Source: CAWBOY01 sp963790585
Lineage (GTDB): Bacteria > Planctomycetota > Planctomycetia > Gemmatales > Gemmataceae
Reading direction: 5' to 3'
Assembly (NCBI GenBank): GCA_963790585.1
Contig: CAWBOY010000006.1
Span: 62,001 to 126,000, forward strand
Length of the DNA stretch: 64,000 nucleotides
The stretch's first letter is position 1, and each line of letters starts with the position of its first letter. A model generated the notes under the pieces. That model saw nothing but the letters and a program-made list of their open reading frames with translations, did not search any database and had not been told where the DNA came from. Both the position numbers and the translations under genes were made by a program. Of the stretch, positions 38,327 to 49,163 are shown one piece after another.

Positions 38327-39378
38327 ATGTCGAACAACCACTATTTCGTCGGTCTCGATGTTGGCGGCACGACGATGAAGGCCGGCGTCGTCGATGGCGC
38401 TGGCCGCGCGCTAAGCGGGGTAAGCTTGCCAACGGAGGCGCACCGGGGGCAGGATTTTGGTCTCGAGCGCATGTGTGAGAGCATTCGAGCGGCCGCCGCC
38501 GCCGCCCATCTGTCGATGAAGCAGATCTCGGCCATCGGCGTGGCGACGCCGGGGACGATGGACCTCAAGGCCGGCATGATCCTGGAGCCGCCAAATCTCA
38601 AGCCCTGGAAGAATGTGCCGGTCAAGTCTTACATTCAAAAGACTTTCGGCGTGCCGACCGCTTTCGAGAACGACGCCAACGCGGCGGCCGTCGGCGAGTT
38701 TTGGGCCGGAGCGGGCCGATCAGCTAATTGCCTCGTTCTATTCACGCTCGGCACCGGCATCGGCGGCGGCGTCGTCACCCGCGACGGCGATCGCGCGATC
38801 GTCCTTCAGGGTGAACATAGCCATGGCGCCGAAGTAGGGCACATGCGGATCGAGATTACCAACGCTCGACGCTGTGGCTGTGGCCGACTCGGCTGCCTGG
38901 AAGCGTATACCAGTGCCCCGAACGTCGTTCGTCGTACGGAAGAGGCTATCGAGATCGGGGCCAATTCGATTCTCAAAGACAAAACCGATCTTACTAGCCG
39001 CGACGTCTTCGACGCGGCAGATGCAGGCGACGCCCTGGCGAAGCAAATTGTCGAGCAAACGGCGTTTTACCTGGCGTGCGGCGCAACTAATTTAATGCAT
39101 TTGATCGACCCCGATATGGTAATTTTCGGCGGTGGCATGATCGCCGCCGGCTCGGCCTTTCTAGAGCGTATCCGCTGGCACGTAAGTCAGATGGCGTTTC
39201 CCGTGCTCGTCGAGAAGACGAAGATTTGTTACCGCGGAATTAGGCAGTGATGCCGGTTATATCGGTGCGGCGGCATGCGGCGCGCGAGTCTGTTTCGGAA
39301 ACAGCGATAGCGCCAAAACTCAATTCCAATCAATCTTGACCTTTCTTCCAAGCCAGACGTATCATCCTTGCTCCTGAC
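38327..39378 (+). CDS. ROK-family sugar kinase, glucokinase-like (frameshift near 3' end)
   Basis: About 350 residues. ATP site YFVGLDVGGTTMKAGVVDGA at the N-terminus; sugar-binding and catalytic region ENDANAAAVGEFW; ROK zinc motif CGCGRLGCLEAYTSA preceded by EVGHMRI with its metal-ligand histidine. Most resembles polyphosphate/ATP glucokinases. At about 39234 the frame breaks; an alternative frame continues AELGSDAGYIGAAACGARVC, the expected ROK C-terminus, to a stop at 39378. Substrate probably glucose or a related hexose; not provable here. Confidence 0.88.
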
Positions 39379-39448
39379 GGACCATCCGTAGATTTTGACT
39401 TCGGTGCCGGTTACCGCCAGCTCGGTCGATCCTCATGGAAAGGATGCC

Positions 39449-40496
39449 ATGAACGCACCCGCTACGAGATCCTTTCGTCCGAACGTTTCGACCCTCGCGG
39501 CCGTTGTGACCGTGCCGTTTGTCGCCTTGGTCTGGTCCTACTGGCCGACGCTCGTCGAGCTTTCGCAAGTTTGGCAGCGTAACGCCCAGTATTCCCACGG
39601 CTATTTGGTCCCTGGTTTCGCCGCTTATTTGCTCTGGCTCCGACGGGAGCGACTTGCAGATCGAAAATTCACAGCCGAACTTCGTCCTTGGTCTAATCCT
39701 TCTAACCGCGGGCATATCACTGCGATTATTCGGATCGTGTTACTACTATGTGTGGCTCGAACCGATCTCTATCGTTCCTAGCGTGGCAGGATTGGTGCTG
39801 CTGATCGGCGGGTCGGGCGCCTGGAAATGGGCCTGGCCATCGGTGCTTTTCCTGTCTTTCATGGTGCCGTTGCCTTATCGCGTCGACACGGCGCTTGCCG
39901 GGCCATTACAGCGATTGGCGACTGTCGTCAGCACATTCCTGATGCAGGTTATCGGTCTGCCCGCCCTCGCCGAGGGTAACACAATCCTGGTCAACGATCA
40001 TACGCTGGGCATCGTGGAAGCTTGCAGCGGGCTGCGGATGTTGGTGGTCTTTTTCGCCTTGTCTACTGCAGTCGTCATGGTGATTCAACGGCCGTGGCTT
40101 GATAAGCTCATCGTCCTCATGAGTTCCATTCCGATCGCGCTATTCTGCAACGTCATTCGCATTCTCGTGACAGGGATTCTTTTCGAGGCGACGTCGAGCG
40201 AATGGGCGCACGCTTTCTTCCACGATGCCGCCGGCTGGATGATGATGCTTTTGGCGTTGGCGTTGCTCGCCGGCGAACTGCAGCTTCTCTCGGCGATCTT
40301 CGTGCCGATCCCTGGTGGCGAGATTCAGGTTGGCCGACGCATTCCCCGGCCAGCTGGCGCGAACGCGCCCCGACGCCGCGCTCGCCGCGTGCGGTCGTCC
40401 GCTCGGCCGCTCGACCGGCGAAAAAGCCGCTCGAAACGCCGGTCCCGCACCAAACAGCAGGTCTTAGCGATGCCAAGTGAGGACGCTAATAAATAA
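39449..40496 (+). CDS. Exosortase (frameshifted)
   Basis: About 349 residues, multi-pass membrane protein. Catalytic Cys in GIVEACSGLRMLVVFFALST, Arg in ALFCNVIRILVTGILFEA, His in FFHDAAGWMMMLLAL: the Cys-Arg-His triad of exosortases. N-terminal SYWPTLVELSQVWQRNAQYS and HGYLVPGFAAYLLW match the family start. One frame change near 39660. The basic C-terminal tail (RRIPRPAGANAPRRRARRVR) is cytoplasmic. It cleaves PEP-CTERM signals during export. A likely substrate is encoded at 62265-62894. Confidence 0.9.
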
Positions 40497-40538
40497 ACGC
40501 TTCTAAGATTCAACGATCGAGGACAGGGAGGTCCAACC

Positions 40539-42793
40539 ATGATACCGAATGAATCTGGCTACCCCGATCCGAATACACCGATCCGGCCGCGCTCGGCCCC
40601 GCGCCCGATTGCGGGCCGCATCGACGCGGCGCCGAATGGCTTAATGAACGAGCGTGCCGCGCCGCCGCCCGCACTGACGGCCGGCCCCGACTTCGGGGGA
40701 TTGTTGCGGTCGCTCAGTCGCCGCTGGATGCTGGCCGTCGTCCTCGGAATTCCGCTCGCGGTCGGCGCCGCGGCAGGCGCTTGGTATCTGCTGGCCCCAC
40801 GGCCGACCGCGGTCGCGATGGTCCGTGTCCTCGCCCAGGATCCGAGCAATGTGTTTGGCGACGATCGCGGCAGTCAGTCCAATTTTACGACGATGCTGAA
40901 ATCGTATGCGTCGCAGTTGCGCAGCCAGTCCGTCATCACCGACGCCCTGAAACGCGATGAGGTCCGCAAGCTGGACCTCGATTCGGTTTATAGCAATCCT
41001 GTCTCGGACATCATGACGAATGAGTTCAAGGTCGAAACCAGCGACCAGAGCGAATTCATCATCGCGACACTGACGGGCTATGACCCCGAGGCGACGGTCA
41101 CGACGCTACAGGCGATCATCAACACGTTCATGGAAAAGAACATCTACGAAGAGAAGGAAAAGGTTAAAAAGATTCTGTCCGAATGGCAGAACACCATGAA
41201 CGACAAGAAAAGAGCCGTCATCCGCCTGAAGAAGTTGCTTGAAACCCAGCTCAAAGACGACGAAGCCGACGGCGGCCGCGACCGGCTCGCATTTTTGCAG
41301 AACGAACTGTTTGACGTCAAACGGCAGCGTTCTCAGCTACAAATCGAGACTATCAAGGCGCGGGCCGCCCTGGAAGCATTTGACATCCAGTCCAAGCTCG
41401 TGACGGAGCCATCCGGCAAGGCCACGCCGACAATGCTCACGGAAGCGGAGAATCGAGATCCGGATGTGGCAAGGCTCAAGGCACGGGTGCGAACGCTGGA
41501 GGAAGCTGCTCGTAACATCGGCAGCCGGCCTTCGCCAAGCGATTTGCAGGCCCTTGAGCGGCTCGCCTATGTCCGTAGCGATCTCGAACGCCGGCGTCAG
41601 GAGGTGCGAGCGGAAATCGAGGCCCGCGCCGACACGCCGACCAATCCGAATTCGGCGGCGGCGATGACAGCGGCGCGCAAGAGCCAGCTAAATACTCATC
41701 GCTTCGCTCGAAGCGCAGGTTGCCAAGAACGAAGAGGATGCCAATCTGCTGAACGGCAAGCTCGAAAAGATGCGCAAAGCCAACGCCGATCGAGAAGGCT
41801 TGGAAGCAGAGATCAAGCTGACGGAAGACTTTGTCGCCAAGCTCGGGGACCGAATTCAACGGCAGCAGGCCTCGCTCAACGCCGGCGGTGAGCGCGTATT
41901 CCCCTATCAAAAGGGGGATTTGCAGAAGAGCGACGTCAAGAAGCAGATCCTCGGCGCGGCGGTCGCGCCGCTCGGCGTCCTGGCACTCGTTTGCTTCTGG
42001 GTCGCTTCCCGGGAATATCGTCTGCGTCGCGTCAACAACGCCGGTGAGATCGCTCGCGGCCTGGGCATACGCGTCGTCGGCGCGGTGCCGAACCTGCCTA
42101 ACCTCGAACACCATCTCATGAGCCCAGCAGGTGAGCCGGAAATGGAAGGGCATCCCGCGCTGGAATCGATCGACTCGCTGCGAACTCTTTTGCTGATGGA
42201 TACCGAAGAAGGGCAATCGCGAATTGTCATGGTGACTGAGCGCAGTCTCGGGCGAAGGCAAAACGACACTGGCCAGCCACCTGGCCACGAGTTTGGCCCG
42301 GGCAGGACGGCGTACTTTGCTCATCGATGGCGATTTGCGCGCTCCCGCGGTTCACCAGTTGTTCGAGCTACCCATGCAACCCGGCTTCAGCGAAGTTCTC
42401 CTGGCCGAGGTCGAAATCGCCGACGCCATTCAAGAGACGAGCTTAGAAGGCCTGGCCGTCATGCCGGCCGGGCAATGGGATCGGGTCGTGTTGCAAGCGC
42501 TGGCCCGCGAAGGGCTCGAAGGAGTCTTCGAGAAACTTCGCCAGGAATATGATTTCGTGATTATTGATTCCCATCCGATCTTGTCGGCCAACGATTCGTT
42601 GCTGATTGGCCAACGGGTCGATGGCGTGATCTTGTCGGTCTTGCGGAAAGTGAGCCAAATGCCACGCGTTTACGCGGCGAATCAGAAGCTCAATAGCGTC
42701 GGCATCCATTTCCTCGGGGCCGTCGTCAACGCCGCGGACCCGGACGAGGTCTATACCTCGAGTGGGATGAACGCGGTTCCGGTGGGTGTATAA
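40539..42793 (+). CDS. Wzz/BY-kinase-like exopolysaccharide chain-length protein (frameshifted)
   Basis: About 750 residues with shifts near 41695 and 42233. N-terminal Wzz domain between two membrane helices (LAVVLGIPLAVGAAAGAWYL and ILGAAVAPLGVLALVCFWVA), a long coiled coil between them. The C-terminal cytoplasmic kinase has Walker A SAVSGEGKTTLASHL, Walker A' TLLIDGDLRAPAVHQLF and Walker B FVIIDSHPIL. No C-terminal tyrosine cluster is visible, so autophosphorylation may be reduced or absent. It would set glycan chain length with the polymerase at 52.6 kb. Confidence 0.87.
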
Positions 42794-42807
42794 CGCAGAA
42801 ATTTATT

Positions 42808-42886
42808 CAAGAGCGGGGAGCGTCAGCGACCGGAGAAAGTCTGAGCACGTGTAATGCTCTCCGGTCGCTTACGCTCCCGGCTCTTG
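42808..42886. repeat. Palindromic dispersed repeat, family B
   Basis: Arms 42808-42836 and 42858-42886 pair in all but two positions (CAAGAGC...CCGGAGA against TCTCCGG...GCTCTTG). The loop and arms match, in opposite orientation, the element at 58852-58935. It lies in the gap before the EpsI gene and can form a strong hairpin. Confidence 0.8.
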
Positions 42887-42959
42887 AAAACAAACGCTGC
42901 TCGGCTCTTCGAAGCGCTCACTGAAACAAGAAACATTCCTCCTCCTCGGAGTCTCTCTC

Positions 42960-43616
42960 ATGCTTCGCATAATTGCGGTGGCCATCGGCTCCGTTTCTCT
43001 GATCGCCGCGGGCGTGGTCCATGGCTTCTGGACCGAGCGCTTTCAACCGGCCGTGGCGCCGCAGGCAGCCGCGGAGCGTTTGGAGCGGCTGCCGATGCAA
43101 CTCGGGCCGCTCTTCCAGAACCGCGCCGAATGGGAAGGCGAAACGATGCCGATCAAGCTATCGGAAGCCGGCAACGGCGTCTCCGGCTGTCTTCAACGGC
43201 GCTATGTCAATGTGCGGACAAAAAAGACCGTTGTTGTGTATTTGATTTGCGGCAGGCCGGGCCCGGTATCGATTCACAGCCCTGACGTCTGTTACGCGGC
43301 CAGCGGCTACTCAGTGGAACCGTCTCACAAGAGCAAGGCGGCTGCGTCCGAATTCTGGGAGACTACCGCCCTGCGCACACGCGCCTCGGAAGAGGTCCGC
43401 ACGCGGATTTATTGGGCCTGGAACAATGGCAGCGGTTGGCACGCCGCGGACGATCCGCGCCAAGAGTATGTCCGCTCGCCGGTGTTGCACAAGCTTTATG
43501 TCTTGCGCGAACTCGACGGGCCGGATGACAAGACCCAACCCGATCCATGTGAACAGTTCATGCCCTATCTTTTGCCCGCCCTGGAGCGAGCACTCTTTTC
43601 TGACAGCACGAGCTGA
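42960..43616 (+). CDS. epsI: Exosortase-associated EpsI-family protein
   Basis: 218 residues. N-terminal membrane helix (LRIIAVAIGSVSLIAAGVVH), then an extracytoplasmic domain. GPVSIHSPDVCYAASGYSVE matches the conserved EpsI segment (HxPxxCYxAxGY). EpsI proteins accompany exosortases and are needed for exopolysaccharide production by an unknown mechanism. Frame intact. It lies in the same cluster, 166 bases after the chain-length gene. Confidence 0.9.
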   Translation: MLRIIAVAIGSVSLIAAGVVHGFWTERFQPAVAPQAAAERLERLPMQLGPLFQNRAEWEGETMPIKLSEAGNGVSGCLQRRYVNVRTKKTVVVYLICGRPGPVSIHSPDVCYAASGYSVEPSHKSKAAASEFWETTALRTRASEEVRTRIYWAWNNGSGWHAADDPRQEYVRSPVLHKLYVLRELDGPDDKTQPDPCEQFMPYLLPALERALFSDSTS

Positions 43617-43696
43617 GCCGCGCTCGATCGAACGGGGAATTCGGTGACGGAACGCCGAAATCCACTTCGCCCGGTCTCACGCATGGAGGCAATCCG

Positions 43697-44479
43697 TTGA
43701 CGATTCAGATCAATTCACTCCCCGTATCGGCGGAGTCGATCCCATTATCTCCAACAGTCAAACAATCGCGTCCGCGCCGAAGGCGAGCAGTGACCTATCA
43801 GGCTAAAGTTCGGCCGCGACATTCGTGGTACCTACCCGTCAAAGCGACCTTGGACCTCTTTACCGCCTCTTTATTGGCCATTCTCGCGTTGCCACTGATT
43901 GCGGTGGCGGCTCTGCTTGTGCGTTTATCCTCGCGCGGCCCAGCGTTTTACACCCAAAAGCGCGTGGGGCAGAACGGCCGACTGTTCACGATCTACAAGA
44001 TCCGCACGATGGTCGATAATTGTGAATCGCTCACCGGGCCGCGCTGGTCGGTGCCAGGAGACCCGCGCGTGACGATGCTCGGTTGGTTTCTGCGCACCAC
44101 GCATCTGGACGAACTGCCACAGCTTCTCAATGTTTTGCGCGGCGAAATGAGCCTGATCGGTCCGCGCCCCGAACGTCCGGAGTTCGTGCCAGAACTCGAG
44201 CGTGAGTTGCCCGCCTATCGCCAACGTCTGAGCGTGCGGCCAGGCGTCACAGGCCTCGCTCAGGTCCAGCAGCCCGCCGACACGGATCTCGACAGCGTGC
44301 GGCGCAAATTGAATTATGACCTCTTTTATATACGCAATATCTCGCCGTGGCTCGATCTTCGCCTGTTGATTGGCACGGGGTTTTATGCGGTCGGTCTGCC
44401 GTTTGGGATCGTTGGACGATTGCTCGGCATTCCTAGCGCTGCTGCAAGCACAGGAGCAGGTGCGGGCCATCCTGGGTGA
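43697..44479 (+). CDS. Priming sugar-phosphate transferase (PglC/WcaJ core type)
   Basis: 260 residues. One membrane helix (TLDLFTASLLAILALPLIAV) and the catalytic domain of bacterial sugar transferases: KRVGQNGRLFTIYKIRTM, HLDELPQLLNVLRGEMSLIG with PRPERPEF, and the C-terminal RPGVTGLAQVQ. It lacks the extra N-terminal membrane helices of WbaP/WcaJ. It transfers a sugar-phosphate to undecaprenyl phosphate, the first step of repeat-unit synthesis. Stop overlaps the next start as GTGA. Confidence 0.92.
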   Translation: MTIQINSLPVSAESIPLSPTVKQSRPRRRRAVTYQAKVRPRHSWYLPVKATLDLFTASLLAILALPLIAVAALLVRLSSRGPAFYTQKRVGQNGRLFTIYKIRTMVDNCESLTGPRWSVPGDPRVTMLGWFLRTTHLDELPQLLNVLRGEMSLIGPRPERPEFVPELERELPAYRQRLSVRPGVTGLAQVQQPADTDLDSVRRKLNYDLFYIRNISPWLDLRLLIGTGFYAVGLPFGIVGRLLGIPSAAASTGAGAGHPG

Positions 44480-45600
44480 CACAGCATTGCCGACCCAGCA
44501 GCGAAAGATTGCGTGAGCGTATGAATGCCGTCGATCTGCCCGTATGCGAGTTCAAAGACGCTGCGTCCTCACCCGCCGCGTGCGCCGTCCCTTTTATTTC
44601 GGTCCTCGTCCCCGTTCGCAATGAGGCCGCTGCCATCGGCTCGACGTTGCGGCAATTGCTGAATCAAGATTATCCGGTCGACCGCTTTGAAATCCTCGTC
44701 GCCGACGGCCGGTCGACGGATTCTACTCGACAGATCGTCGCCGACCTCCTGCGCCAGCATCCCAGTCTGAAATTGCTCGATAACCCGAAACGCTGGTCGA
44801 GCGCGGGACGAAACGTTGCCCTACGTGAGTCGGTGGGCGACATCGTCTTGGTGATCGATGGGCATTGCGAGATCGATCAGCGACGATTATCTGACGGAGC
44901 TTGCATCCGCGTTTCAACGGAGTGGAGCGGACTGTATCGGCAGACCGCAGCCGCTCGATATTGTCTATGGCGACTACGGTGCAGCGTGCCATCGCCGTCG
45001 GCACGCGCCTCGCGGTTAGGTCATCATCCCGATTCGCATATTTATTCAGATCGCGAGAGTTTCGTTCGACCCGATAGCGTTGCCATGGCGTATCGACGTG
45101 AAGTGTTTGAGCGCATCGGCTCGTTCGACGAGGCCTTTGATGCCTGTGAGGATGTCGAGTTGAATTATCGCGTGGCGCAGGCACGGATGACCTGCTTTTT
45201 CACGCCGCGCTTGGCCGTGCGTTACCAACCGCGCGGCACGTCGGCTGGTTTATTTCACCAGATGGCTCGCTACGGTCGAGGCCGGGCCCGACTCGTTGCG
45301 CAAGCATCCGGAGACATTCTCTCTCAAAACTCTTCTGCCGGCGGCCTTCGTCGCCGGTTTGGTCGTCGGGCCGATGCTCGCGCATCTGTTGGCCGTTGCT
45401 CTGGTTCGCCTACGGTGGAGTCGTAGGGGCCTATGCGCGTAACGGTCCTTTTGTTCAGTGCATTACTCGCTGTCAGCCAACGTCGCCTTGACCTGTTCCC
45501 CCTTTTCCCGTTAGTCTTCCTCTCTATCCATATTGGCGCAGGCTGGGGAATCCTCCGCGAGATATGCGGCGGTAGGTCAAGACCGCCTGGCCAAGCCTGA
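44476..45600 (+). CDS. Glycosyltransferase family 2, PEP-CTERM locus type (many frameshifts)
   Basis: About 375 residues when reassembled. FISVLVPVRNEAAAIGSTLR, VADGRSTDSTRQIV and VLVIDGHCEI form the GT-A fold with its acidic motif; DACEDVELNYRVAQARM holds the catalytic-side ED. Frame changes occur near 44880, 44960, 45000, 45290, 45400 and 45450; reading across them restores ELASAFQRSGADCIGRPQPL and the C-terminal hydrophobic segments AAFVAGLVVGPMLAHLLAVA and LFPLFPLVFLSIHIGAGWGI, with a stop at 45600. Start is GTG at 44476 or ATG at 44521. It adds a sugar to the lipid-linked chain. Confidence 0.8.
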
Positions 45601-45639
45601 CGAACGGACGCCGACGGACCAACGGGGAAAGGATTTCCC

Positions 45640-46554
45640 ATGGCTGCCGCCCTTGCTTCTCCTCGAATCGCTTGCCCGCCATCGGTCCCGCGCACCGTTC
45701 GGCCGCTCAACGCGCTGACCATCGACGTCGAAGATTACTTCCAAGTTTCCGGCTTCGATACCTGCGTCGCGCGAAAGACTTGGGACCAATACGAATCGCG
45801 CGTCGAGGCCAACACCTATCGCATTCTCGACCTACTCAGTCGAGCCCAAGTGCAAGGCACATTTTTCGTCCTGGGTTGGGTCGCGGAACGGCATCCTGGA
45901 CTTGTGCGGGACATTCGTCGAAGCGGGCACGAGGTTGGCTGTCATAGTTACGAGCATCGGCTCATTTATGATCAGACTCCTGAAGAATTCCGTGCGGACC
46001 TGATCCGTGGCCGCGACATCCTGGAACAGATTCTCGGCGAATCGGTCACCGCCTATCGCGCACCCAGCTTTTCGATCACGCGCCGATCGGAATGGGCCCT
46101 CGATCTATTGGTCGAAGAAGGCTTTCGGCTAGACTCCAGCATCTATCCGACCCATCACGATCGCTACGGCATTGCCGGTGCGCCTCTCGAGCCTCACGTG
46201 CTACATCGCCCCGCAGGCGATTTATGGGAGTTTCCGCCTCCGGTATGGATGCTATGTGGTTACCCACTACCCGTGGGCGGCGGCGGGTATTTTCGCCTTT
46301 ATCCGTACTCTCTGACGCGCTGGGGGCTGTCGGCAATCAATGCCTCGGGCCGACCCTTCGCGGTCTACCTGCACCCCTGGGAATTTGATCCCGATCAACC
46401 GCGCCTGCGTCCGAGCTGGATGCGCGGCTTCCGGCATTACGTCCATTTGCAAAAGACGCAGTCCCGGTTCTTACGCCTGCTTGATGACTTCGATTTCGGA
46501 ACTATGACCGAGGCTCTTTCAGAGATTTGCGCTTCTGTGACTCTGAAACGTTGA
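45640..46554 (+). CDS. Polysaccharide deacetylase of the PEP-CTERM/XrtA type
   Basis: 304 residues. LTIDVEDYFQVSGFDTC carries the catalytic and metal aspartates, GCHSYEHRLIY the metal histidines, and YRAPSFSIT the third NodB motif. The C-terminal PLPVGGGGYFRLYPYSLTRW is the extra domain found in deacetylases of exosortase loci. No signal peptide, so a cytoplasmic or peripheral enzyme that removes acetyl groups from sugar intermediates. Frame intact. Neighbours fit the usual order of such loci. Confidence 0.92.
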   Translation: MAAALASPRIACPPSVPRTVRPLNALTIDVEDYFQVSGFDTCVARKTWDQYESRVEANTYRILDLLSRAQVQGTFFVLGWVAERHPGLVRDIRRSGHEVGCHSYEHRLIYDQTPEEFRADLIRGRDILEQILGESVTAYRAPSFSITRRSEWALDLLVEEGFRLDSSIYPTHHDRYGIAGAPLEPHVLHRPAGDLWEFPPPVWMLCGYPLPVGGGGYFRLYPYSLTRWGLSAINASGRPFAVYLHPWEFDPDQPRLRPSWMRGFRHYVHLQKTQSRFLRLLDDFDFGTMTEALSEICASVTLKR

Positions 46555-46564
46555 TGTAACAACC

Positions 46565-47841
46565 ATGCTGACGACAAACCTTTTACACCAGGAAGCCCGA
46601 CAATCGGCGGTCGCCGCGCGCCCACTGCGCATAACGATCGTGGATGAGGAATTGCCTTATCCCCTCACATCGGGCAAGCGGATACGGACACTAAATCTCC
46701 TAAGACGTCTCGCGCCGCGCCACGAACTGACATATATCTGTCACCGCAATCAAGATGCCCAAGAAGCGCAGCGGGCGACGGCATATCTGAACGACCTCGG
46801 CATTCGGACGATCGTCGTGGATCGGCGCGTACCGGCGAAGTCGGGGCTCGGATTTTATCTGCGCCTGGCTGCGAACCTGTGTTCGTCGTTGCCGTATTCG
46901 GTCACCTCTCACACCAGCTCGGCCTTACAAGAAGCGATCGCCAAGCACGCGCGATCGCACGCTGTTGACCTGTGGCACTGCGAATGGACGCCCTATGCGG
47001 AATCGCTGCGCGGGCTGGCCGGTCGGCCACGCCTCGTCATGGCGCACAACGTCGAATCGCTCATCTGGCGACGCTACGCCGAAACCGAGACGAATTCGCT
47101 GAAGCGCTGGTACATCCGCGGCCAATGGCGCGAAATTCGAGCGCTTCGAGAAGCGACTGTTGAACGAGGTGGACCAAACGGTCGCGGTCAGTGACCTCGA
47201 TGCGCATCGTCTTTGCGAGGAATTCGGTGTTGAAGGCGTCGGCGTCGTCGAGAACGGCGTCGATACCGATTACTTTCAACCGCAAACGATAGCACGCGAT
47301 CCCGCGCGGCTCTTGTTTCTCGGCAGCCTCGATTGGCGGCCCAATCTCGATGGCGTGCGGCAGTTCTTGCAGCACGTCTTTCCCGAACTTCGGAAGGCCT
47401 GTCCGCAGCGCGGCGCTGGCGCTCGTCGGTCGCAATCCGCCGGATGACCTGCGACGGCTCGTGGCAGCGACGCCCGGCGTTGACCTCTTTGCCGACGTGG
47501 CGGACGTGCGGCCGCATCTCGCGCGCTGCGGCATGATGGTCGTGCCGCTGAGAATCGGCGGCGGTTCAAGGCTCAAGATCCTCGAAGCGCTTGCCACCGC
47601 AACGCCGGTGGTCTCGACGCGTATCGGAGCCGAGGGGTTGGAGCTCGAATCAGGCAGGCACCTGGTCGTCACGGACGGAGTTGCAGAACTCACTTCGGCG
47701 ATTTTGTCGGAGATCAACGATCCAGAGCGGGCACGTATGCGAGCCGAGAGCGGCCGGCAGATGGTTCTCGATCTCTATGATTGGGACATTTTGGCGGACA
47801 AATTAGAGCGGATATGGATCAATTGTATTGCCGCATTTTGA
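46565..47841 (+). CDS. Glycosyltransferase, PEP-CTERM/EpsH1 associated (frameshifted)
   Basis: About 425 residues with extra-base shifts near 47135 and 47412. N-terminal LRITIVDEELPYPLTSGKRI and RTLNLLRRLAPRHELTYICH; middle DLWHCEWTPYAESLRG and VMAHNVESLIWRRYAE; C-terminal RLLFLGSLDWRPNLDGVRQF and MMVVPLRIGGGSRLKILEAL. These match the GT4 proteins typical of exosortase loci (TIGR03087-like). It starts 10 bases after the deacetylase stop, consistent with one operon. Sugar and linkage unknown. Confidence 0.85.
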
Positions 47842-47888
47842 ACACATAAAGGGCCGTCGGGCCTGTTTCACCTGAAGGGGGCTTCATC

Positions 47889-49163
47889 ATGCTGATCGTC
47901 CATTTGACGGCGTCGACGTTTTACGGCGGACCCGAGCGACAAATGCTCGGCCTGGCGAACTCATTGCCCCCGGATGACCACTCGGTCTTCATTTCGTTTG
48001 CCGAGGGCGGACGGTGCCGTTCGTTCCTGATGGCAGCGCGGCAGCAAGGGTTTGAGGCCATCGGGCTATACAACGATTCGCCTCGGTATAGCGCGGCCAT
48101 CTCCGAGTTGACTCACGTGCTGGAACGGCTCCAGCCCGATGTGCTCTTGTGCCACGGCTACAAATCGAACCTGCTCGGTCGCCGTGCGGCCCGGAAGCTC
48201 AACATTCCCTGTGTTGCCGTTTCGCGCGGCTGGACGGGCGAAAGCTTTTGGGTGCGCATTTACGAAGCCGTCGATCGCTTCTTCTTGCGCTGGATGGATC
48301 GCGTGGTATGCGTGTCGGAGGCTCAGGCGAAGCGTGTCCAGCGCTGCGGCGTGCGGCCTGAGAAGATTCGAGTCATTCCGAATGCCATAGATCCCGAAAG
48401 ATTTTCCGACCCGGATCCGCGTTATCAGGCCAAGCTGGCCAAATTCTTCCGCCAGCCGAAAAAGCGGATCATCGGCGCCGCTGGTCGATTAAGCCCGGAA
48501 AAGGGTTTCAACATCCTGGTCGCCGCCGCGGAGCAGGTCATTCGCAACGATCGCGACGTTGGCTTCATTCTCTTTGGCGATGGGCCGTGCCGGCAGCAAC
48601 TGGTTCGGCAAATCAATGCCGCGGGGCTCAATGGGTCGTTTATCCTCAGCGGCTTTCGGGCCGACCTCGACCGCTTTTTGCCATATCTCGACATGCTGGT
48701 TTTGCCTTCATTCACCGAAGGAATGCCGAACGTGGTCCTTGAAGCGTCGGCCGCGGGAATCCCTGTCGTCGCCACTGCCGTCGGCGGCACACCCGAAGTC
48801 ATTGTCGACGGTGTGACTGGCTTCCTGGTGCCGCCGGGCAATCCAGACGCGATGGCCGACCGCATTCTCGAAGCCCTGGCTTCTGAAGAAACCATGCGCG
48901 ACATGGGCTCGGCCGGGCGGCAACGAGTGCTCGAAGATTTTACATTCGATGCCCAGGGCCGCCTTTATCGCGAACTAATTGAGGATCTCAGAACGCCGCC
49001 CTCCTTACCTGAGCCGAAGCACACGGTGGAGGTCCCAGAAACGAAATCGATTGAGATTCAGGCAATAGAAACCGAGACATCGCCTGAGGCTGATGGCGTT
49101 AGTCAGCATGAGGAAGCGGCGAAGGGCGACCTGTTGCCGACGGGGGAGCCATGCTCGCAGTGA
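47889..49163 (+). CDS. Glycosyltransferase family 4
   Basis: 424 residues. N-terminal LIVHLTASTFYGGPERQMLG (GGxE donor/acceptor loop), C-terminal domain from RIIGAAGRLSPEKGFNILVA and the ExxxxxxxE motif in PSFTEGMPNVVLEASAAGIP. The last 50 residues are acidic and unlike the family. Frame intact. Its end overlaps the next glycosyltransferase by 13 bases, showing coupled translation. Confidence 0.9.
   Translation: MLIVHLTASTFYGGPERQMLGLANSLPPDDHSVFISFAEGGRCRSFLMAARQQGFEAIGLYNDSPRYSAAISELTHVLERLQPDVLLCHGYKSNLLGRRAARKLNIPCVAVSRGWTGESFWVRIYEAVDRFFLRWMDRVVCVSEAQAKRVQRCGVRPEKIRVIPNAIDPERFSDPDPRYQAKLAKFFRQPKKRIIGAAGRLSPEKGFNILVAAAEQVIRNDRDVGFILFGDGPCRQQLVRQINAAGLNGSFILSGFRADLDRFLPYLDMLVLPSFTEGMPNVVLEASAAGIPVVATAVGGTPEVIVDGVTGFLVPPGNPDAMADRILEALASEETMRDMGSAGRQRVLEDFTFDAQGRLYRELIEDLRTPPSLPEPKHTVEVPETKSIEIQAIETETSPEADGVSQHEEAAKGDLLPTGEPCSQ

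Noticed and set aside
44880..45460. Programmed ribosomal frameshifting in the glycosyltransferase genes
   Set aside because: Breaks need both +1 and -1 changes, share no slippery heptamer or downstream structure, and hit unrelated genes. Sequence error is simpler.
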